Positions 1 to 9,614 of a stretch of 64,000 nucleotides of DNA are shown here, one piece after another. The first letter of the stretch is position 1, and every line of letters begins with the position of its first letter. The position numbers and the translations under genes are program-made. The notes beneath the pieces were generated by a model. It was given only the letters and a program-made list of their open reading frames with translations. It searched no databases and was not told the origin of the DNA. The stretch is from Roseibium sp. HPY-6 (lineage in GTDB: Bacteria > Pseudomonadota > Alphaproteobacteria > Rhizobiales > Stappiaceae), in the NCBI RefSeq assembly GCF_040530035.1, contig NZ_JBEWCD010000002.1, positions 2,339,793 through 2,403,792 on the forward strand, read 5' to 3'.

Positions 1-1121
1 AGCCGGTTGACTACGTTCGCGTCTGTGACGCTTACGGCTCTCGCTTCTACTACATCCCGGGCACTGAAACCTGCCTGCGCGTTGGTGGCCGTCTGCGTAC
101 GCAGTTCATCGCCAACAACGTTTTGGAAGATGGCCCGTGGGGCGATCGTGACTCTGACGGTTACGAGTGGCTGACACGCGGCTACGCTTACCTCGATGCC
201 CGTAACGCCACCGAATTCGGCACTCTGCGTGCCTATGTCGGTCTGCGCATGGACATCACCAATGGCGTAAGCGGCTTCAAGCTCGACGCTGGTTACATCC
301 AGTGGGGCGGCCTGACAGCTGGTTACCTCGGTTCAAACTTCAACATCTACACCGGTCAGACATTCATGGGTGTTGTCACACGTGACTGGTCAGACTCCAC
401 CGTCAACCAGCTCGCTTACACTGCTGCTTTCGGCAACGGCTTCTCCGCAACGATCGCTGTTGAAGATCGTTCCGGCCGTGAAGTCGGTGCATACGGCGGC
501 ACGCGTGCTCCTGACCTCGTTGCTGCACTCGGCCTGTCCCAGGGCTGGGGTTCTGCACAGCTCTCCGGTGCTCTGCATCAGGTTTACCCAGATGCAGCGT
601 TCAACAGCACGAATGCTTCTGGTGACGAAGACAGCTTCGGCTGGGCAATCGGCGCTGGTGTGAACGTCAACCTGCCGTTCGCCAACCCTGGTTCGAACAT
701 CTACTTCCAGGGCTTCTACGCTGACGGCGCTCTGTCTTACATCGGTAACGGCATCACCAGTCTTTCAGTCGTAAACTCTGCGACAGGTGCGACTGTTGGT
801 TCCGTATCTGATTACGGTGGAAACGGTGACACAAGCACTGGCTACTCCCTGTCTGCTGGTGTTTACATTCAGGCAACTCCGACCATCGGCCTTGCAGTTG
901 ACGGCTCTTATGCACACGTCGATCAGGAAGATGTCTTTGGAACGGCTGATGCGGACATCGACCGTTGGGCAATCGACGGTTCGGTACAGTGGGAGCCAGT
1001 CTCTGGCTTCGTCATGGGTGCTGACGTCGGTTATTCCAATTCAAGCGCGGATGTCAGTGGTGTAGACATTGACGATCTGGACGAACTGAAGTTCGGTGTT
1101 CGTATGCAGCGCACTTTCTAA
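1..1121 (+). CDS. Porin_2 family outer-membrane porin (5' end cut off by window)
   Basis: The reading frame is open from base 3 and gives 372 visible residues ending at TAA 1119-1121; the signal peptide and first residues lie outside the window. The visible start carries the typical alphaproteobacterial porin opening (VDYVRVCDAYG, then IPGTETCLRVGGRLRTQF), and the rest alternates short aromatic/glycine-rich beta strands and ends in MQRTF, a C-terminal phenylalanine as expected for insertion into the outer membrane by the BAM complex. Family knowledge: trimeric general-diffusion porins of the rhizobial Omp2b/RopA type. A strong hairpin terminator follows 25 bases after the stop, so the gene ends its transcript. 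Codon use is strongly biased to few codons, as in highly expressed genes. Confidence 0.93.
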   Translation, partial: PVDYVRVCDAYGSRFYYIPGTETCLRVGGRLRTQFIANNVLEDGPWGDRDSDGYEWLTRGYAYLDARNATEFGTLRAYVGLRMDITNGVSGFKLDAGYIQWGGLTAGYLGSNFNIYTGQTFMGVVTRDWSDSTVNQLAYTAAFGNGFSATIAVEDRSGREVGAYGGTRAPDLVAALGLSQGWGSAQLSGALHQVYPDAAFNSTNASGDEDSFGWAIGAGVNVNLPFANPGSNIYFQGFYADGALSYIGNGITSLSVVNSATGATVGSVSDYGGNGDTSTGYSLSAGVYIQATPTIGLAVDGSYAHVDQEDVFGTADADIDRWAIDGSVQWEPVSGFVMGADVGYSNSSADVSGVDIDDLDELKFGVRMQRTF

Positions 1122-1146
1122 TCAAATCTCTCAAGAGGTTTGATGG

Positions 1147-1180
1147 AAAACCCGGCGGAAACGCCGGGTTTTCTTTTTTC
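1147..1180 (+). terminator. Rho-independent terminator of the porin gene
   Basis: An 11-bp perfect stem (AAAACCCGGCG paired with CGCCGGGTTTT) closes on a GAAA tetraloop and runs directly into TTTTCTTTTTT. It lies 25 bases after the porin stop codon. Confidence 0.92.
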
Positions 1181-1270
1181 GTTTCAGCGACAAGTCCGAG
1201 ATTTCAACTTGGTGCAAGATGCACGGACATCTCGATTGCGTTTTTCAAGCCGGTTTCAACTGGATCGTTC

Positions 1271-2200
1271 TTATAGCTGCGCCAAAAATCCAGCGATCGC
1301 CTCATGAGTGGCCGCTTCCCACAAAACGGGAGCATGACCCTGTCCCGGGATCGTAATCAAACACGCGTTTGGGTGTTTATCGACCATCTTTTTGCAAGTG
1401 TCCGCGCTTAGAAGATCCGAATGCTCTCCGTGAATCACCATGACCGGCCTATCTGAGAGTTTCTCATAAAGGGGCCACAGGTCGGGAGCGGGCGCGGCGT
1501 CGTCGAGGCTGGCCAGTTGGTGTGCCAGGGCCGGATCATAGTCCATTACAACCTTGTCGTTTTGTTCCGAGGCAAGTTGACCGGCAAGCTTCAGCCATTC
1601 CGGCTTGGTGAATGCCGGGAACTGGTGTCCGATTGTATGCTCGAGGTTTTGCGCAACTTCTTCTTTTGATCCGCTCGTCATGTTGCGTCCGAGGGTCGCT
1701 GCGATTCTGTGTATCGCGCGCATTTCGATGTGGGGACCTATATCGTTGAAAATGACGGCGGCCATGCGGTCTGCAGAAAATCTGTAGCTCATCGCAAGCG
1801 CATGCAGTCCGCCGCGAGACGTCCCGAGCACTGCAAAACGGGTTAAGCCAAGACGCTCGATCGCAAGCGCAATGTCGTTTTCTTCGATGGGCAGAGCGTA
1901 GTTTCGCCAGTCCTTGTCCCAATCGCTTTTGCCCCGTCCACGATAGTCGAGCGCGATCACGCGATGATTTTTTGAATGAAGAAACGCAGCTATATCATTG
2001 AAATCACGTGAATTGCGCGACAATCCTGCGAGGCAGAGTACTGGTACCTTATCGCTATCCGTTCGTGAATCGTCCTGACTAGGGACCCATTCTCGTCCGC
2101 ATAGGCGCAGACCGTCGGCACTTTGCCAAGTGAACTCTTGAGACCCGGTTGTCTCGGCGCGTGCGCCGCCGGACAGCGCTTCTGTCGGCGCAGTACTCAT
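1271..2200 (-). CDS. alpha/beta-hydrolase fold protein
   Basis: A 309-residue hydrolase with the full catalytic triad visible: nucleophile elbow GTSRG (Ser about 128), acid in GEHSDLLS, and histidine in GQGHAPVL near the C-terminus; the oxyanion region is LCLAGLSRNS. The start at 2200 is chosen because GGAG stands nine bases upstream of this ATG; the frame stays open upstream to 2353 but without homologous-looking sequence. The substrate cannot be told: the fold covers esterases, haloperoxidases and C-C hydrolases. It is cytoplasmic (no signal peptide), single, and divergent from dapA, with which it shares a 269-base intergenic region. Confidence 0.85.
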   Translation of the reverse strand: MSTAPTEALSGGARAETTGSQEFTWQSADGLRLCGREWVPSQDDSRTDSDKVPVLCLAGLSRNSRDFNDIAAFLHSKNHRVIALDYRGRGKSDWDKDWRNYALPIEENDIALAIERLGLTRFAVLGTSRGGLHALAMSYRFSADRMAAVIFNDIGPHIEMRAIHRIAATLGRNMTSGSKEEVAQNLEHTIGHQFPAFTKPEWLKLAGQLASEQNDKVVMDYDPALAHQLASLDDAAPAPDLWPLYEKLSDRPVMVIHGEHSDLLSADTCKKMVDKHPNACLITIPGQGHAPVLWEAATHEAIAGFLAQL

Positions 2201-2469
2201 GTCTGTCTCCAAAACGCTTCCACCCTTTGATTTTCTCAAAAGATAGTGCTGCGCTTTGTATGCTGCCAATAGGTAGATTTCGTATTTCCTTTCGGAGCGG
2301 CGTGAGTGTCGCGCAAAGAACGCAATGCGCGAAAGAAAAACCGGTGGAGACACTGAAACGCCATAGGGAGGATTGCTCCTTTTGCAGCAGGTGAGTATGT
2401 TGCGCCTCCATTGAGACCGGTCGATTTGCCTTCGCCGTAACTACAAAATTGATCCAAGAGGAAACCGAG

Positions 2470-3348
2470 ATGTTCAAAGGCTCCATTCCAGCGCTGATTA
2501 CCCCGTTCAAGGACGGAGCGCTTGATGAGAAACGGTTCCAGGATTTTGTGGAATGGCAGATATCGGAGGGCTCGAACGGATTGGTACCGGTTGGAACGAC
2601 CGGCGAAAGTCCGACCCTGAGCCATGAAGAGCACAAGCGCGTCATTGAACTGTGTGTCGAGGCGGCAGCAGGACGCGTGCCTGTTATTGCCGGTGCCGGT
2701 TCCAATAACACCGTTGAAGCAATCGACTTTGCCAAGTATGCGGAGAAGGCTGGGGCTGATGGGCTGCTTGTTGTTACGCCATACTACAACAAGCCCAACC
2801 AGGCGGGTCTCAAAGCGCATTTCAAGGCGATCAATGATGCTGTCGGTTTGCCGATCCTTATCTACAACATACCGGGCCGGTCAATCATCGACATGACGCC
2901 GGAAACGATGGCTGAACTTTTTGAAACCTGCTCCAACATTACAGGCGTAAAAGACGCGACTGCAGATCTTGCAAAAGCGAGCCGCCAACGCCACTTGTGC
3001 GGACCGGGTTTTAACCAGCTGTCCGGAGAAGACATATCAGCTTTGGCTTTCAATGCGCATGGAGGTGTTGGATGCATCTCGGTTACGGCAAATGTGGCGC
3101 CACGTTTGTGTGCGGAGTTCCAGGCGGCCACACTGGCAGGTGATTTCGCCAAGGCTCTGGAATATCAGGACCGTCTTGCGCCGTTGCACCGCGCGCTCTT
3201 TTTGGAACCAAGCCCGACCGGTTCCAAATATGCGCTTTCCGTTCTTGGAAAGATCGAGGAAGAAATGCGTCTGCCTCTGGTGCCGGTAACCGAACAAACT
3301 CAAACCGAAATTCGCCACGCAATGGCGCATGCCGGTCTGATCAACTGA
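2470..3348 (+). CDS. dapA: 4-hydroxy-tetrahydrodipicolinate synthase
   Basis: Condenses pyruvate with aspartate semialdehyde, the first committed step of lysine/meso-diaminopimelate synthesis in the cytoplasm. The 292-residue length is exactly that of the family. Visible are the N-terminal [13 protein letters not shown], the GTTGES motif, YYNKPNQ with the active-site tyrosine region, and the Schiff-base lysine in GVKDAT. The ATG at 2470 is chosen because it gives the conserved N-terminus and has AGAGGA upstream; a TTG 21 bases earlier is in frame. smpB follows after 33 bases, so the two are probably cotranscribed, the usual rhizobial arrangement. Confidence 0.97.
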   Translation: MFKGSIPALITPFKDGALDEKRFQDFVEWQISEGSNGLVPVGTTGESPTLSHEEHKRVIELCVEAAAGRVPVIAGAGSNNTVEAIDFAKYAEKAGADGLLVVTPYYNKPNQAGLKAHFKAINDAVGLPILIYNIPGRSIIDMTPETMAELFETCSNITGVKDATADLAKASRQRHLCGPGFNQLSGEDISALAFNAHGGVGCISVTANVAPRLCAEFQAATLAGDFAKALEYQDRLAPLHRALFLEPSPTGSKYALSVLGKIEEEMRLPLVPVTEQTQTEIRHAMAHAGLIN

Positions 3349-3381
3349 CAAGGCAGGGGGCAAGGACCCTGAAGGACACAA

Positions 3382-3861
3382 ATGGCTTCGAAAAAGGGAG
3401 GCGATCCGGGAAGAAAGATCATTTCGGACAACCGGAAGGCCCGTTTCAACTACGAAATAGAGGACACGCTGGAAGCAGGCATCGAGCTTAAGGGCACGGA
3501 AGTGAAGTCCCTGCGAAACGGCAAGGCGAATATTGCCGAATCCTACGCGGCCGAATACGGCGGGGAGATCTGGATCTATAATGTCTACATTCCGGAATAC
3601 CTGCAGGCCAACAGGTTCAATCACGAACCTCGCCGCCCACGTAAGCTTCTTCTGCACAAACGCGAAATCGGCAAACTCGCCGGCGCTGTTCAGAAGGAGG
3701 GCAAGACAATTGTGCCGCTCAAGCTCTATTTCAACGACAAGGGACGGGCAAAGCTCGAGCTCGCGTTAGCGCGCGGCAAAAAGTTGCATGACAAGCGTGA
3801 GACAGAGAAGAAACGCGACTGGCAGCGGGAAAAATCGCGCCTTATGAAGAACCTGGGATGA
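3382..3861 (+). CDS. smpB: SsrA-binding protein SmpB
   Basis: 159 residues, the family size. SmpB binds the tRNA-like part of tmRNA and places it in the A site of stalled ribosomes for trans-translation. Seen: the N-terminal [20 protein letters not shown], the core [17 protein letters not shown], and the basic C-terminal tail ([14 protein letters not shown]) that mimics the missing anticodon stem. The ssrA (tmRNA) gene itself was not recognised in this window. Downstream gene of the dapA-smpB unit, followed by a terminator about 90 bases after the stop. Confidence 0.97.
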   Translation: MASKKGGDPGRKIISDNRKARFNYEIEDTLEAGIELKGTEVKSLRNGKANIAESYAAEYGGEIWIYNVYIPEYLQANRFNHEPRRPRKLLLHKREIGKLAGAVQKEGKTIVPLKLYFNDKGRAKLELALARGKKLHDKRETEKKRDWQREKSRLMKNLG

Positions 3862-3952
3862 AACCGGTTTTCCACATGTTGGAAATTCGACCTGTGCAGA
3901 TCCACTCCACCTGTTGATATCTTGCGGATAACATGTGGAGCATCTGTGTGTT

Positions 3953-3988
3953 GGCTGTGGTTTCAGCCCGTTTTCATACAGCCTTTTT
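3953..3988 (+). terminator. Probable terminator of dapA-smpB
   Basis: GGCTGT at 3953 pairs with ACAGCC at 3978 and is followed at once by TTTTT. A tighter alternative (GGCTG, six-base loop, CAGCC) lies inside the same segment. It sits in the 186-base gap between the convergent smpB and thioesterase genes. Confidence 0.6.
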
Positions 3989-4047
3989 ACCGGGGATTTC
4001 CTGATGTCAAGTTGTGGAACTTTGCCTCAGGTGCATCAACTGGTTTC

Positions 4048-4506
4048 TTAAGCCATCAAACTTGCTAAGATGCCGCGCGTCCTGTCTGGGATCTGGACTG
4101 GACGTCTGGAATTGCGATCTACCAGAACATGAACAAAACGTCCATGGGCTGCAGTCTCAGAAGATTTGCCGGCGAATAAGCCGACCCGGAAAACAACAGA
4201 GCTGGTGCCGAGTTTTTCGATTCTAAGGCCTGCGGAAACGACATCAGGGAAGGTCAATTCCGCGAAGTAGTGACAGCCTGTTTCAACAACGAGAAACACC
4301 TGGTCACTCGTTCGTGGTGCGAGAAGACCGTTGGTGACATACCAGCCATTTACGGCAGTATCGAAGAAGCTCAGATACTGTACGTTGTTCACATGTCCAT
4401 AAATGTCCACATCCATCCACCGTGTGGGGATTTCCTGGAACGCCTTGAAGAATGATCTTGTCAGCGGTCTAGGGCGCTCGTCCTGTGGATAACCTGTGGA
4501 GTTCAT
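4048..4506 (-). CDS. Acyl-CoA thioesterase, hot-dog (4HBT) family
   Basis: 152 residues with the classic 4-hydroxybenzoyl-CoA thioesterase-like signature RWMDVDIYGHVNNVQYLSFFD, in which the aspartate and the GHVNN segment form the active site. Predicted to hydrolyse an acyl-CoA thioester in the cytoplasm; the acyl group is unknown. Its ATG overlaps the stop of the alcohol dehydrogenase gene by four bases (ATGA type), so the two are translationally coupled, which suggests the dehydrogenase and thioesterase act on related substrates. A perfect DnaA-box-like TGTGGATAA lies in its first codons (4484-4492), probably by chance. Confidence 0.9.
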   Translation of the reverse strand: MNSTGYPQDERPRPLTRSFFKAFQEIPTRWMDVDIYGHVNNVQYLSFFDTAVNGWYVTNGLLAPRTSDQVFLVVETGCHYFAELTFPDVVSAGLRIEKLGTSSVVFRVGLFAGKSSETAAHGRFVHVLVDRNSRRPVQIPDRTRGILASLMA

Positions 4507-5666
4507 AAGGCTGCCCTGTAGATATCCAGAGCGTCGGATTCCGTTACTTCGCGAGGATTATTCACCAGAAGCCTGGTTTGTTTCATGGCGTCTCTTGCCA
4601 GCTTCGGCAGGTCGGCCTCCCCAATACCCAGAGTTCTTAGCTTGGTTTCGAGCCCGAGCTTGGCTGAAAGCTCACCCAACCTGGTTGCGAAAGCTTCGGC
4701 GCGTTCGCTTGCGTCGTGCATCATGGAAAGATCCGGAAACAGTGCAGGTGCGATTTCCGCGTAAGTGGGCGCGGCGCTCACATTGTTGAACTTAATGACA
4801 TGCGGCAGGACCAGCGCATTGGACAATCCATGCGGGATATGAAACGTCCCGCCAAGGGGGTAGGCGAGGGCATGGACCGCCGCAACGGGAGAGTTGGCGA
4901 AAGACATACCAGCAAGCATTGAACCGAGCAGCATGGCGCTGCGCGCGCCTTCATCACGCGGTGAGGAAACAGCGGTTTCAATATTGGCACCCAATAGCCG
5001 TAGCGCTTCGACAGCGAGTGTTCTGGAGATCGGATTGTTGTTAGCCGACAGTGACGCGTAAGCCTCGATGGCATGAACCATGGCGTCGATACCGGTCGCA
5101 GCGGTCACGTGTGCCGGAAGGCCGAGGGTCAGTTCGGCATCGAGTATGGCAAGGTCCGGCAGGAGCAGTGGCGAGACAACGCCTCGCTTTTCCTCTTCGC
5201 CCACAGTGATGATTGATATGGGTGTGACTTCGGAGCCCGTGCCTGCTGTCGTTGGAACAAGAACCAGGGGAAGCCGTGGACCCTGCGCATTGCCGATGCC
5301 CCAGGCCGCGTCGAGATCTTCATCGCTTCTTGCCAGCAGGGCGACGAGCTTGGCGACATCGAGCGAGGAACCGCCGCCGAAACCGATGACGGATGTTGCG
5401 CCGTGCGATTTTGCAGCAGCCGTCGCCGTTTCAACCAAAGACCTCGGCGGATCAGCAACGACGTCTTCAAATCGGCCGACATCAAGTCCGGCTTCTATGA
5501 GTGCGGACAAGGACGGGTCGAGCAGGCCCAACGACACGATACCGGGATCAGTAACGACAAATGGCCGTGGACCCAGGCAGAAAGAGGCATGTTCATCGAT
5601 CCGCGATGCTGCTCCTGTTTCAAACAAAATGCGCTGGCTTGTGTTGAAAGCGAAAGGACTGATCAT
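4503..5666 (-). CDS. Iron-containing (group III) alcohol dehydrogenase
   Basis: 387 residues, normal for the family. Rossmann half with GGGSSLDVAKL for NAD(P) binding, followed by the metal-binding helical half with TGIDAMVHAIEAY and HALAYPLGGTFHIPHGLSNAL, which hold the aspartate and histidine ligands of the Fe2+/Zn2+ site. It oxidises an alcohol or reduces an aldehyde; the substrate is not readable from sequence. The ATG at 5666 is preferred because GGGGGAA stands just upstream; the frame is open to 5762 but that leader lacks family similarity. It overlaps the thioesterase gene by four bases and follows the DUF2000 gene after 92 bases. Confidence 0.93.
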   Translation of the reverse strand: MISPFAFNTSQRILFETGAASRIDEHASFCLGPRPFVVTDPGIVSLGLLDPSLSALIEAGLDVGRFEDVVADPPRSLVETATAAAKSHGATSVIGFGGGSSLDVAKLVALLARSDEDLDAAWGIGNAQGPRLPLVLVPTTAGTGSEVTPISIITVGEEEKRGVVSPLLLPDLAILDAELTLGLPAHVTAATGIDAMVHAIEAYASLSANNNPISRTLAVEALRLLGANIETAVSSPRDEGARSAMLLGSMLAGMSFANSPVAAVHALAYPLGGTFHIPHGLSNALVLPHVIKFNNVSAAPTYAEIAPALFPDLSMMHDASERAEAFATRLGELSAKLGLETKLRTLGIGEADLPKLARDAMKQTRLLVNNPREVTESDALDIYRAAL

Positions 5667-5758
5667 CTGTTCCCCCGGTGTCGAGCGGAAAGACAGATTG
5701 CCCGCTGCATTTGCGTCCGTCGAGAGCTGATTTAGGCGAGTGCCGATGGACGCGCAAA

Positions 5759-6166
5759 TCACGCGTGCATGCGCGCTCCCTTGGTGATTTTGTCGGCAAT
5801 TTTCTTGTCTGTGTGAAGCGCAAGACCGACGACTTTTGCCTCTTGTGGCGAGAATCTTTCAAAAACCGCGCGATTCGCCTGATCATGACCGGTTGTGAAC
5901 ATTTCTTCCAGATAGAGACTGGTTGCGACCTTGCGCTCGAGCGCTCGTGCATGGATCTTCTTGAGTGTTGGTCCATCGGCGCTCAGAACGATGATCGGCT
6001 GGACGCTCATGGGATGGTATTCGTTACCCACTGCATCACGATAAGGTTCTCCGATGATGTCCGGTTTGTATGCGGCAACACCTGTCGCCAGAAAAGCTGT
6101 TACATTGAGTTTTTGCCAGACAGCCAGGTCTTCCCTGACAACCACGACGAATTTGGTGTCGAACAT
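5759..6166 (-). CDS. DUF2000 family protein
   Basis: 135 residues matching, to my reading, the DUF2000 family: N-terminal MFDTKFVVVVREDLAVWQKL, middle region with YRDAVGNEYHPM, and C-terminal ARALERKVATSLYLEEMF. The function is unknown; the fold is thought to resemble peptidyl-tRNA hydrolase 2, but no activity is established. Start 6166 has GGAG ten bases upstream and gives the conserved N-terminus; longer in-frame starts reach 6274. It is divergent from the AraC gene, a pairing I recall from other genomes, so the regulator may control this gene and the two genes behind it. Confidence 0.82.
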   Translation of the reverse strand: MFDTKFVVVVREDLAVWQKLNVTAFLATGVAAYKPDIIGEPYRDAVGNEYHPMSVQPIIVLSADGPTLKKIHARALERKVATSLYLEEMFTTGHDQANRAVFERFSPQEAKVVGLALHTDKKIADKITKGARMHA

Positions 6167-6257
6167 GCTTCGCAACTCCATCAACGGACTTCGATCAACA
6201 AGGGTTTGCGCGAACCTAGGATGTGATGAGAACGAGGGTCTTGAACGTTTGTGCAAG

Positions 6258-7073
6258 GTGAGGAGCGACGCCATTCATCTCGCACCTGTCGAAGAAGGCA
6301 TCGAGCGGATCGAGGCCCGATTTTCGGGCAATGGTTTCGATCTCCATCGTCACGACACATATGCGATCGGCTTGACGTTGAGCGGTGTGCAAACGTTCAG
6401 GTATCGGGGTGAAACACGGGCATCTTTGCCAGGACAAATCATCGTCATACACCCCGACGAGCTTCATGATGGCGGAGCCGGGACCGAAACGGGTCTGCGG
6501 TACCGCATGATCTATGTGCAACCCGATTTGCTTGCAGAAGCACTGCTCCATGCCGGTGTTCAAGGTCTGCCCTTCTTGAAAGACCCCGTTCTGAACGACC
6601 CGGAACTTCAGTTGAGTATTGTCGAGGCGCTTGAGGATATTGACTGCGAAATGGGAGAGCTGAAACGCAGTAACCTCGTTTCAGAACTTTCGAGTTGTTT
6701 CACGAGGCTGGCCACCAGCCGGCCGCTGAAACAGCGATGCCTGGATTGGCAGGTATTGCGGCAATGCACCGATTTCCTAAAGGAATGTCATCGGCATCCG
6801 GTCCAGGTAAAGGATCTGGAAAACCTGTCCGGTCTGGACCGTTTCACCTTGTCGAGGCAATTCAGACAAGCCTTTGGTACCAGCCCCCATCGCTATTTGA
6901 TCATGCGCAGACTGGAGAGTGTGAAGAGCCTGCTCGCACAGGGCACATCGCTTGTTGATGCGGCGATGGAAAGCGGGTTCGCCGATCAGAGCCATATGAC
7001 GCGGCAGTTCAGACGTGCATTCGGTATGACGCCTGGGACCTGGCGAAATCTGAACGCCGCCAGGTCCCAGTGA
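6258..7073 (+). CDS. AraC family transcriptional regulator
   Basis: About 271 residues if started at GTG 6258; the frame is open back to 6054 but would then run through the start of the DUF2000 gene. The N-terminal half is an AraC-type cupin sensor (FDLHRHDTYAIGLTLSG, then the GQIIVIHPDELHDGG loop). The C-terminal hundred residues carry two helix-turn-helix units: one around LENLSGLDRFTLSRQFRQAF and the second around GFADQSHMTRQFRRAFGMTP. The inducer is unknown. Probable target is the divergent DUF2000/alcohol dehydrogenase/thioesterase group. The start codon is the uncertain point. Confidence 0.88.
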   Translation: MRSDAIHLAPVEEGIERIEARFSGNGFDLHRHDTYAIGLTLSGVQTFRYRGETRASLPGQIIVIHPDELHDGGAGTETGLRYRMIYVQPDLLAEALLHAGVQGLPFLKDPVLNDPELQLSIVEALEDIDCEMGELKRSNLVSELSSCFTRLATSRPLKQRCLDWQVLRQCTDFLKECHRHPVQVKDLENLSGLDRFTLSRQFRQAFGTSPHRYLIMRRLESVKSLLAQGTSLVDAAMESGFADQSHMTRQFRRAFGMTPGTWRNLNAARSQ

Positions 7074-7079
7074 TTTTGC

Positions 7080-9332
7080 TCAAAGTTTTGTCGGGCCGAA
7101 TTTGTTGGACCGCGGAAATCCGGTTGGCGGCAATCTGCCTGCATTGCCACGGTCGCCGCGCCAATCGGCAAGCTCTTCCATGGTGCGCGTGAAGCTGCGC
7201 CCTGAACTGTCGGTCCACGTCAGTCCCTCTGCAGCACTAAACACCCTGATGTCAGAGACTTTTCCATCTCGGTAGCGCTGAAGGCGAACGCCGCGCCCGC
7301 GCGCCATTTGCGCAACTTGGGACAGCGGGAACACCATCAGCTTCCGGTTCTCGCCTATAATGGCAACCTGATCCCCTGTGGCATCAACGCATAGAGCGGC
7401 CTCCGCCGGAGCTGTCAGATTGAGCACCTGCTTGCCTTTGCGGGTATTGGCAACAACATCGTCTTCACAGACGACGAAGCCGCGGGCTTCGTTGTTGGAC
7501 AAGAGGAGGTTCCGTCCCGGCTTATGCACGAAGGCGTTGACCACGTCCTGAGCTTCGTCCATTTCGATCATCAATCGGATCGGTTCGCCGTGTCCGCGGC
7601 CGCCCGGCAGCCGGTCCGCCCCAAGCGTGAAGAACTTGCCGCCGGTTGAAAACACCAGGATCTTGTCTGTCGTTTCCGCGTGGAAGGAAAGTTTCAGCTT
7701 GTCGCCCTGCTTGAAGGAGAGCGCGGATAGGTCGGTCTGATGTCCCTTGAGTGCGCGGATCCAGCCCTTTTCAGATATGATGACGGTGATCGGTTCCTTT
7801 TCGATCATTGCCTGCTGGATGTCGACCAGATCCGCTTCTGGTGCCTCGGATTTATCCGTGCGGCGCTTGCCAATCTCGGTCTCTGGCCCATAGACCTTTG
7901 AAATTTCTGCAATTTCCTTTGAAATTCTGGTCCACTGCCGGCCGTCAGATCCAAGCAGCTTGATCAGCTCGTCTTTCTCGTCGGTGAGTTTTTCGTGCTC
8001 CTTGCGGATTTCCAGTTCTTCCAGCTTGCGCAAGGATCTCAAGCGCATGTTGAGGATCGCTTCGGCCTGGACATCTGTCAGCTCGAAAGTGCGGATCAAC
8101 TCGGCCTTGGCGTCGTCTTCCTCTCGAATGATCCGGATGACCTCGTCGAGATTAAGATAGGCAATCAGGTAGCCTTCAAGGACTTCGAGCCGGTGATTGA
8201 TCTGTCCGAGGCGGTGTTCCGAGCGCCGGATCAGCACGACCTTGCGGTGATCAAGCCATTCCCGAAGAACCTGTTTCAGTCCCATGACCATGGGCACCTT
8301 ACCCATGGAAAGAACATTCATGTTCAATGAGAACCGGTTTTCAAGGTCGGTCAGCTTGAAGAGGGATTCCATCAGGAGACTTGCGTCGACATTGCGTGAG
8401 CGGGGAACGAGTACGATGCGGATGTCTTCCGCGGACTCGTCGCGCACGTCGTCCAGCAAAGGCAACTTGCGGGCCGTCAGCAACTCGGCAATCTTTTCGA
8501 TGAGCCGCGATTTTTGAACCTGATACGGGATCTCGGTAACAACGATTGCCCATTGTCCACGCCCAAGATCCTCGACCTCCCACCGCGCGCGAACCCGGAA
8601 ACTGCCGCGCCCGGTGGCATAGGCTTCACGGATTGACCCCTGATCGGAAACGAGCAACCCACCGGTCGGAAAATCCGGTCCTTTGATATGCTCAAGAAGG
8701 TCATCAACTTCCGCCTTGGGGTTCTTGATCAGGTGAAGGCAGGCCTGACAAAGCTCATAGGCATTGTGCGGTGGAATGGATGTCGCCATGCCAACGGCGA
8801 TGCCGGAGGAACCATTTCCCAGCAGGTTCGGAAAGCCGCCGGGAAGGACGATCGGTTCCTTGTCTTCGCCGTCATAGGTTTCGCGAAAGTCGACGGCATT
8901 TTCGTCGAGCCCGTCGAGCAGCCGCTTGGCCGTGTCGGTCATGCGCGCTTCGGTGTATCGCATCGCCGCCGCGTTATCGCCGTCGACGTTACCGAAGTTG
9001 CCCTGGCCGTCAATCAACGGGTAGCGTTGGGCAAAGTCCTGCGCAAGACGCACCAAGGCATCGTATACGGCCTGGTCACCATGAGGGTGATACTTACCGA
9101 TGACGTCGCCGACGACGCGCGCGCATTTCTTGAAGCCTGCACCCGGGTCCAGCTTCAAAAGACGCATCGCGTAAAGAAGGCGCCTGTGAACCGGCTTCAG
9201 GCCATCCCGGACATCGGGAAGGGCCCGGTGCATGATCGTCGAAAGGGCGTATGCCAGATAGCGTTCCTCAAGGGCGTCCCTGAGGTTGATACCTTCAATG
9301 CCGCTCGGCGGTGGTGTCGTCTCTTTTCCCAT
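7080..9332 (-). CDS. parC: DNA topoisomerase IV subunit A
   Basis: 750 residues, about the size of alphaproteobacterial ParC and shorter than GyrA. With ParE it decatenates daughter chromosomes. Seen: the N-terminal [24 protein letters not shown] opening (in part), the quinolone-determining segment [20 protein letters not shown], the catalytic tyrosine in [11 protein letters not shown], and the [19 protein letters not shown] segment. The C-terminal beta-pinwheel is degenerate and lacks a recognisable GyrA box, favouring ParC over GyrA. It is convergent with the AraC gene, with six bases between the stops. Position 83-type residues (GDQAVYD) look like the usual wild type for this group. Confidence 0.96.
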   Translation of the reverse strand: MGKETTPPPSGIEGINLRDALEERYLAYALSTIMHRALPDVRDGLKPVHRRLLYAMRLLKLDPGAGFKKCARVVGDVIGKYHPHGDQAVYDALVRLAQDFAQRYPLIDGQGNFGNVDGDNAAAMRYTEARMTDTAKRLLDGLDENAVDFRETYDGEDKEPIVLPGGFPNLLGNGSSGIAVGMATSIPPHNAYELCQACLHLIKNPKAEVDDLLEHIKGPDFPTGGLLVSDQGSIREAYATGRGSFRVRARWEVEDLGRGQWAIVVTEIPYQVQKSRLIEKIAELLTARKLPLLDDVRDESAEDIRIVLVPRSRNVDASLLMESLFKLTDLENRFSLNMNVLSMGKVPMVMGLKQVLREWLDHRKVVLIRRSEHRLGQINHRLEVLEGYLIAYLNLDEVIRIIREEDDAKAELIRTFELTDVQAEAILNMRLRSLRKLEELEIRKEHEKLTDEKDELIKLLGSDGRQWTRISKEIAEISKVYGPETEIGKRRTDKSEAPEADLVDIQQAMIEKEPITVIISEKGWIRALKGHQTDLSALSFKQGDKLKLSFHAETTDKILVFSTGGKFFTLGADRLPGGRGHGEPIRLMIEMDEAQDVVNAFVHKPGRNLLLSNNEARGFVVCEDDVVANTRKGKQVLNLTAPAEAALCVDATGDQVAIIGENRKLMVFPLSQVAQMARGRGVRLQRYRDGKVSDIRVFSAAEGLTWTDSSGRSFTRTMEELADWRGDRGNAGRLPPTGFPRSNKFGPTKL

Positions 9333-9614
9333 ATCTGCTTGCTAGCCATTTTAAGCAGAGGGCGCAATTCGGGAGTGTCCCAGAAGCGTTGAAATCGGCT
9401 GATTTTCAACGGATTTCGACAGGCAACTGCTGTAACACGTCTTCCGCGTATCTCGAGACACATGGGACTGCTCTTTGATGAACCCGATACGGTGTGCCAT
9501 GCTGCTCGGTCAAAACAAGCGGTTTGCAACAAACAGGGTTGGCCAGGTTGCCAAACAAACCTTCAGTGTCCATTTGAAATGCCAGATTCCTTCAAGTTTA
9601 TTTTGCGAGCAAAA

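Noticed and set aside
3862..4506. Possible replication origin suggested by several TGTGGA/TTTTCCACA-like sequences
   Set aside because: Only one perfect DnaA box (4484-4492, inside the thioesterase gene) and one relaxed match at 3868 were found; there is no DnaA box cluster, AT-rich unwinding element, or hemE or dnaA gene nearby.
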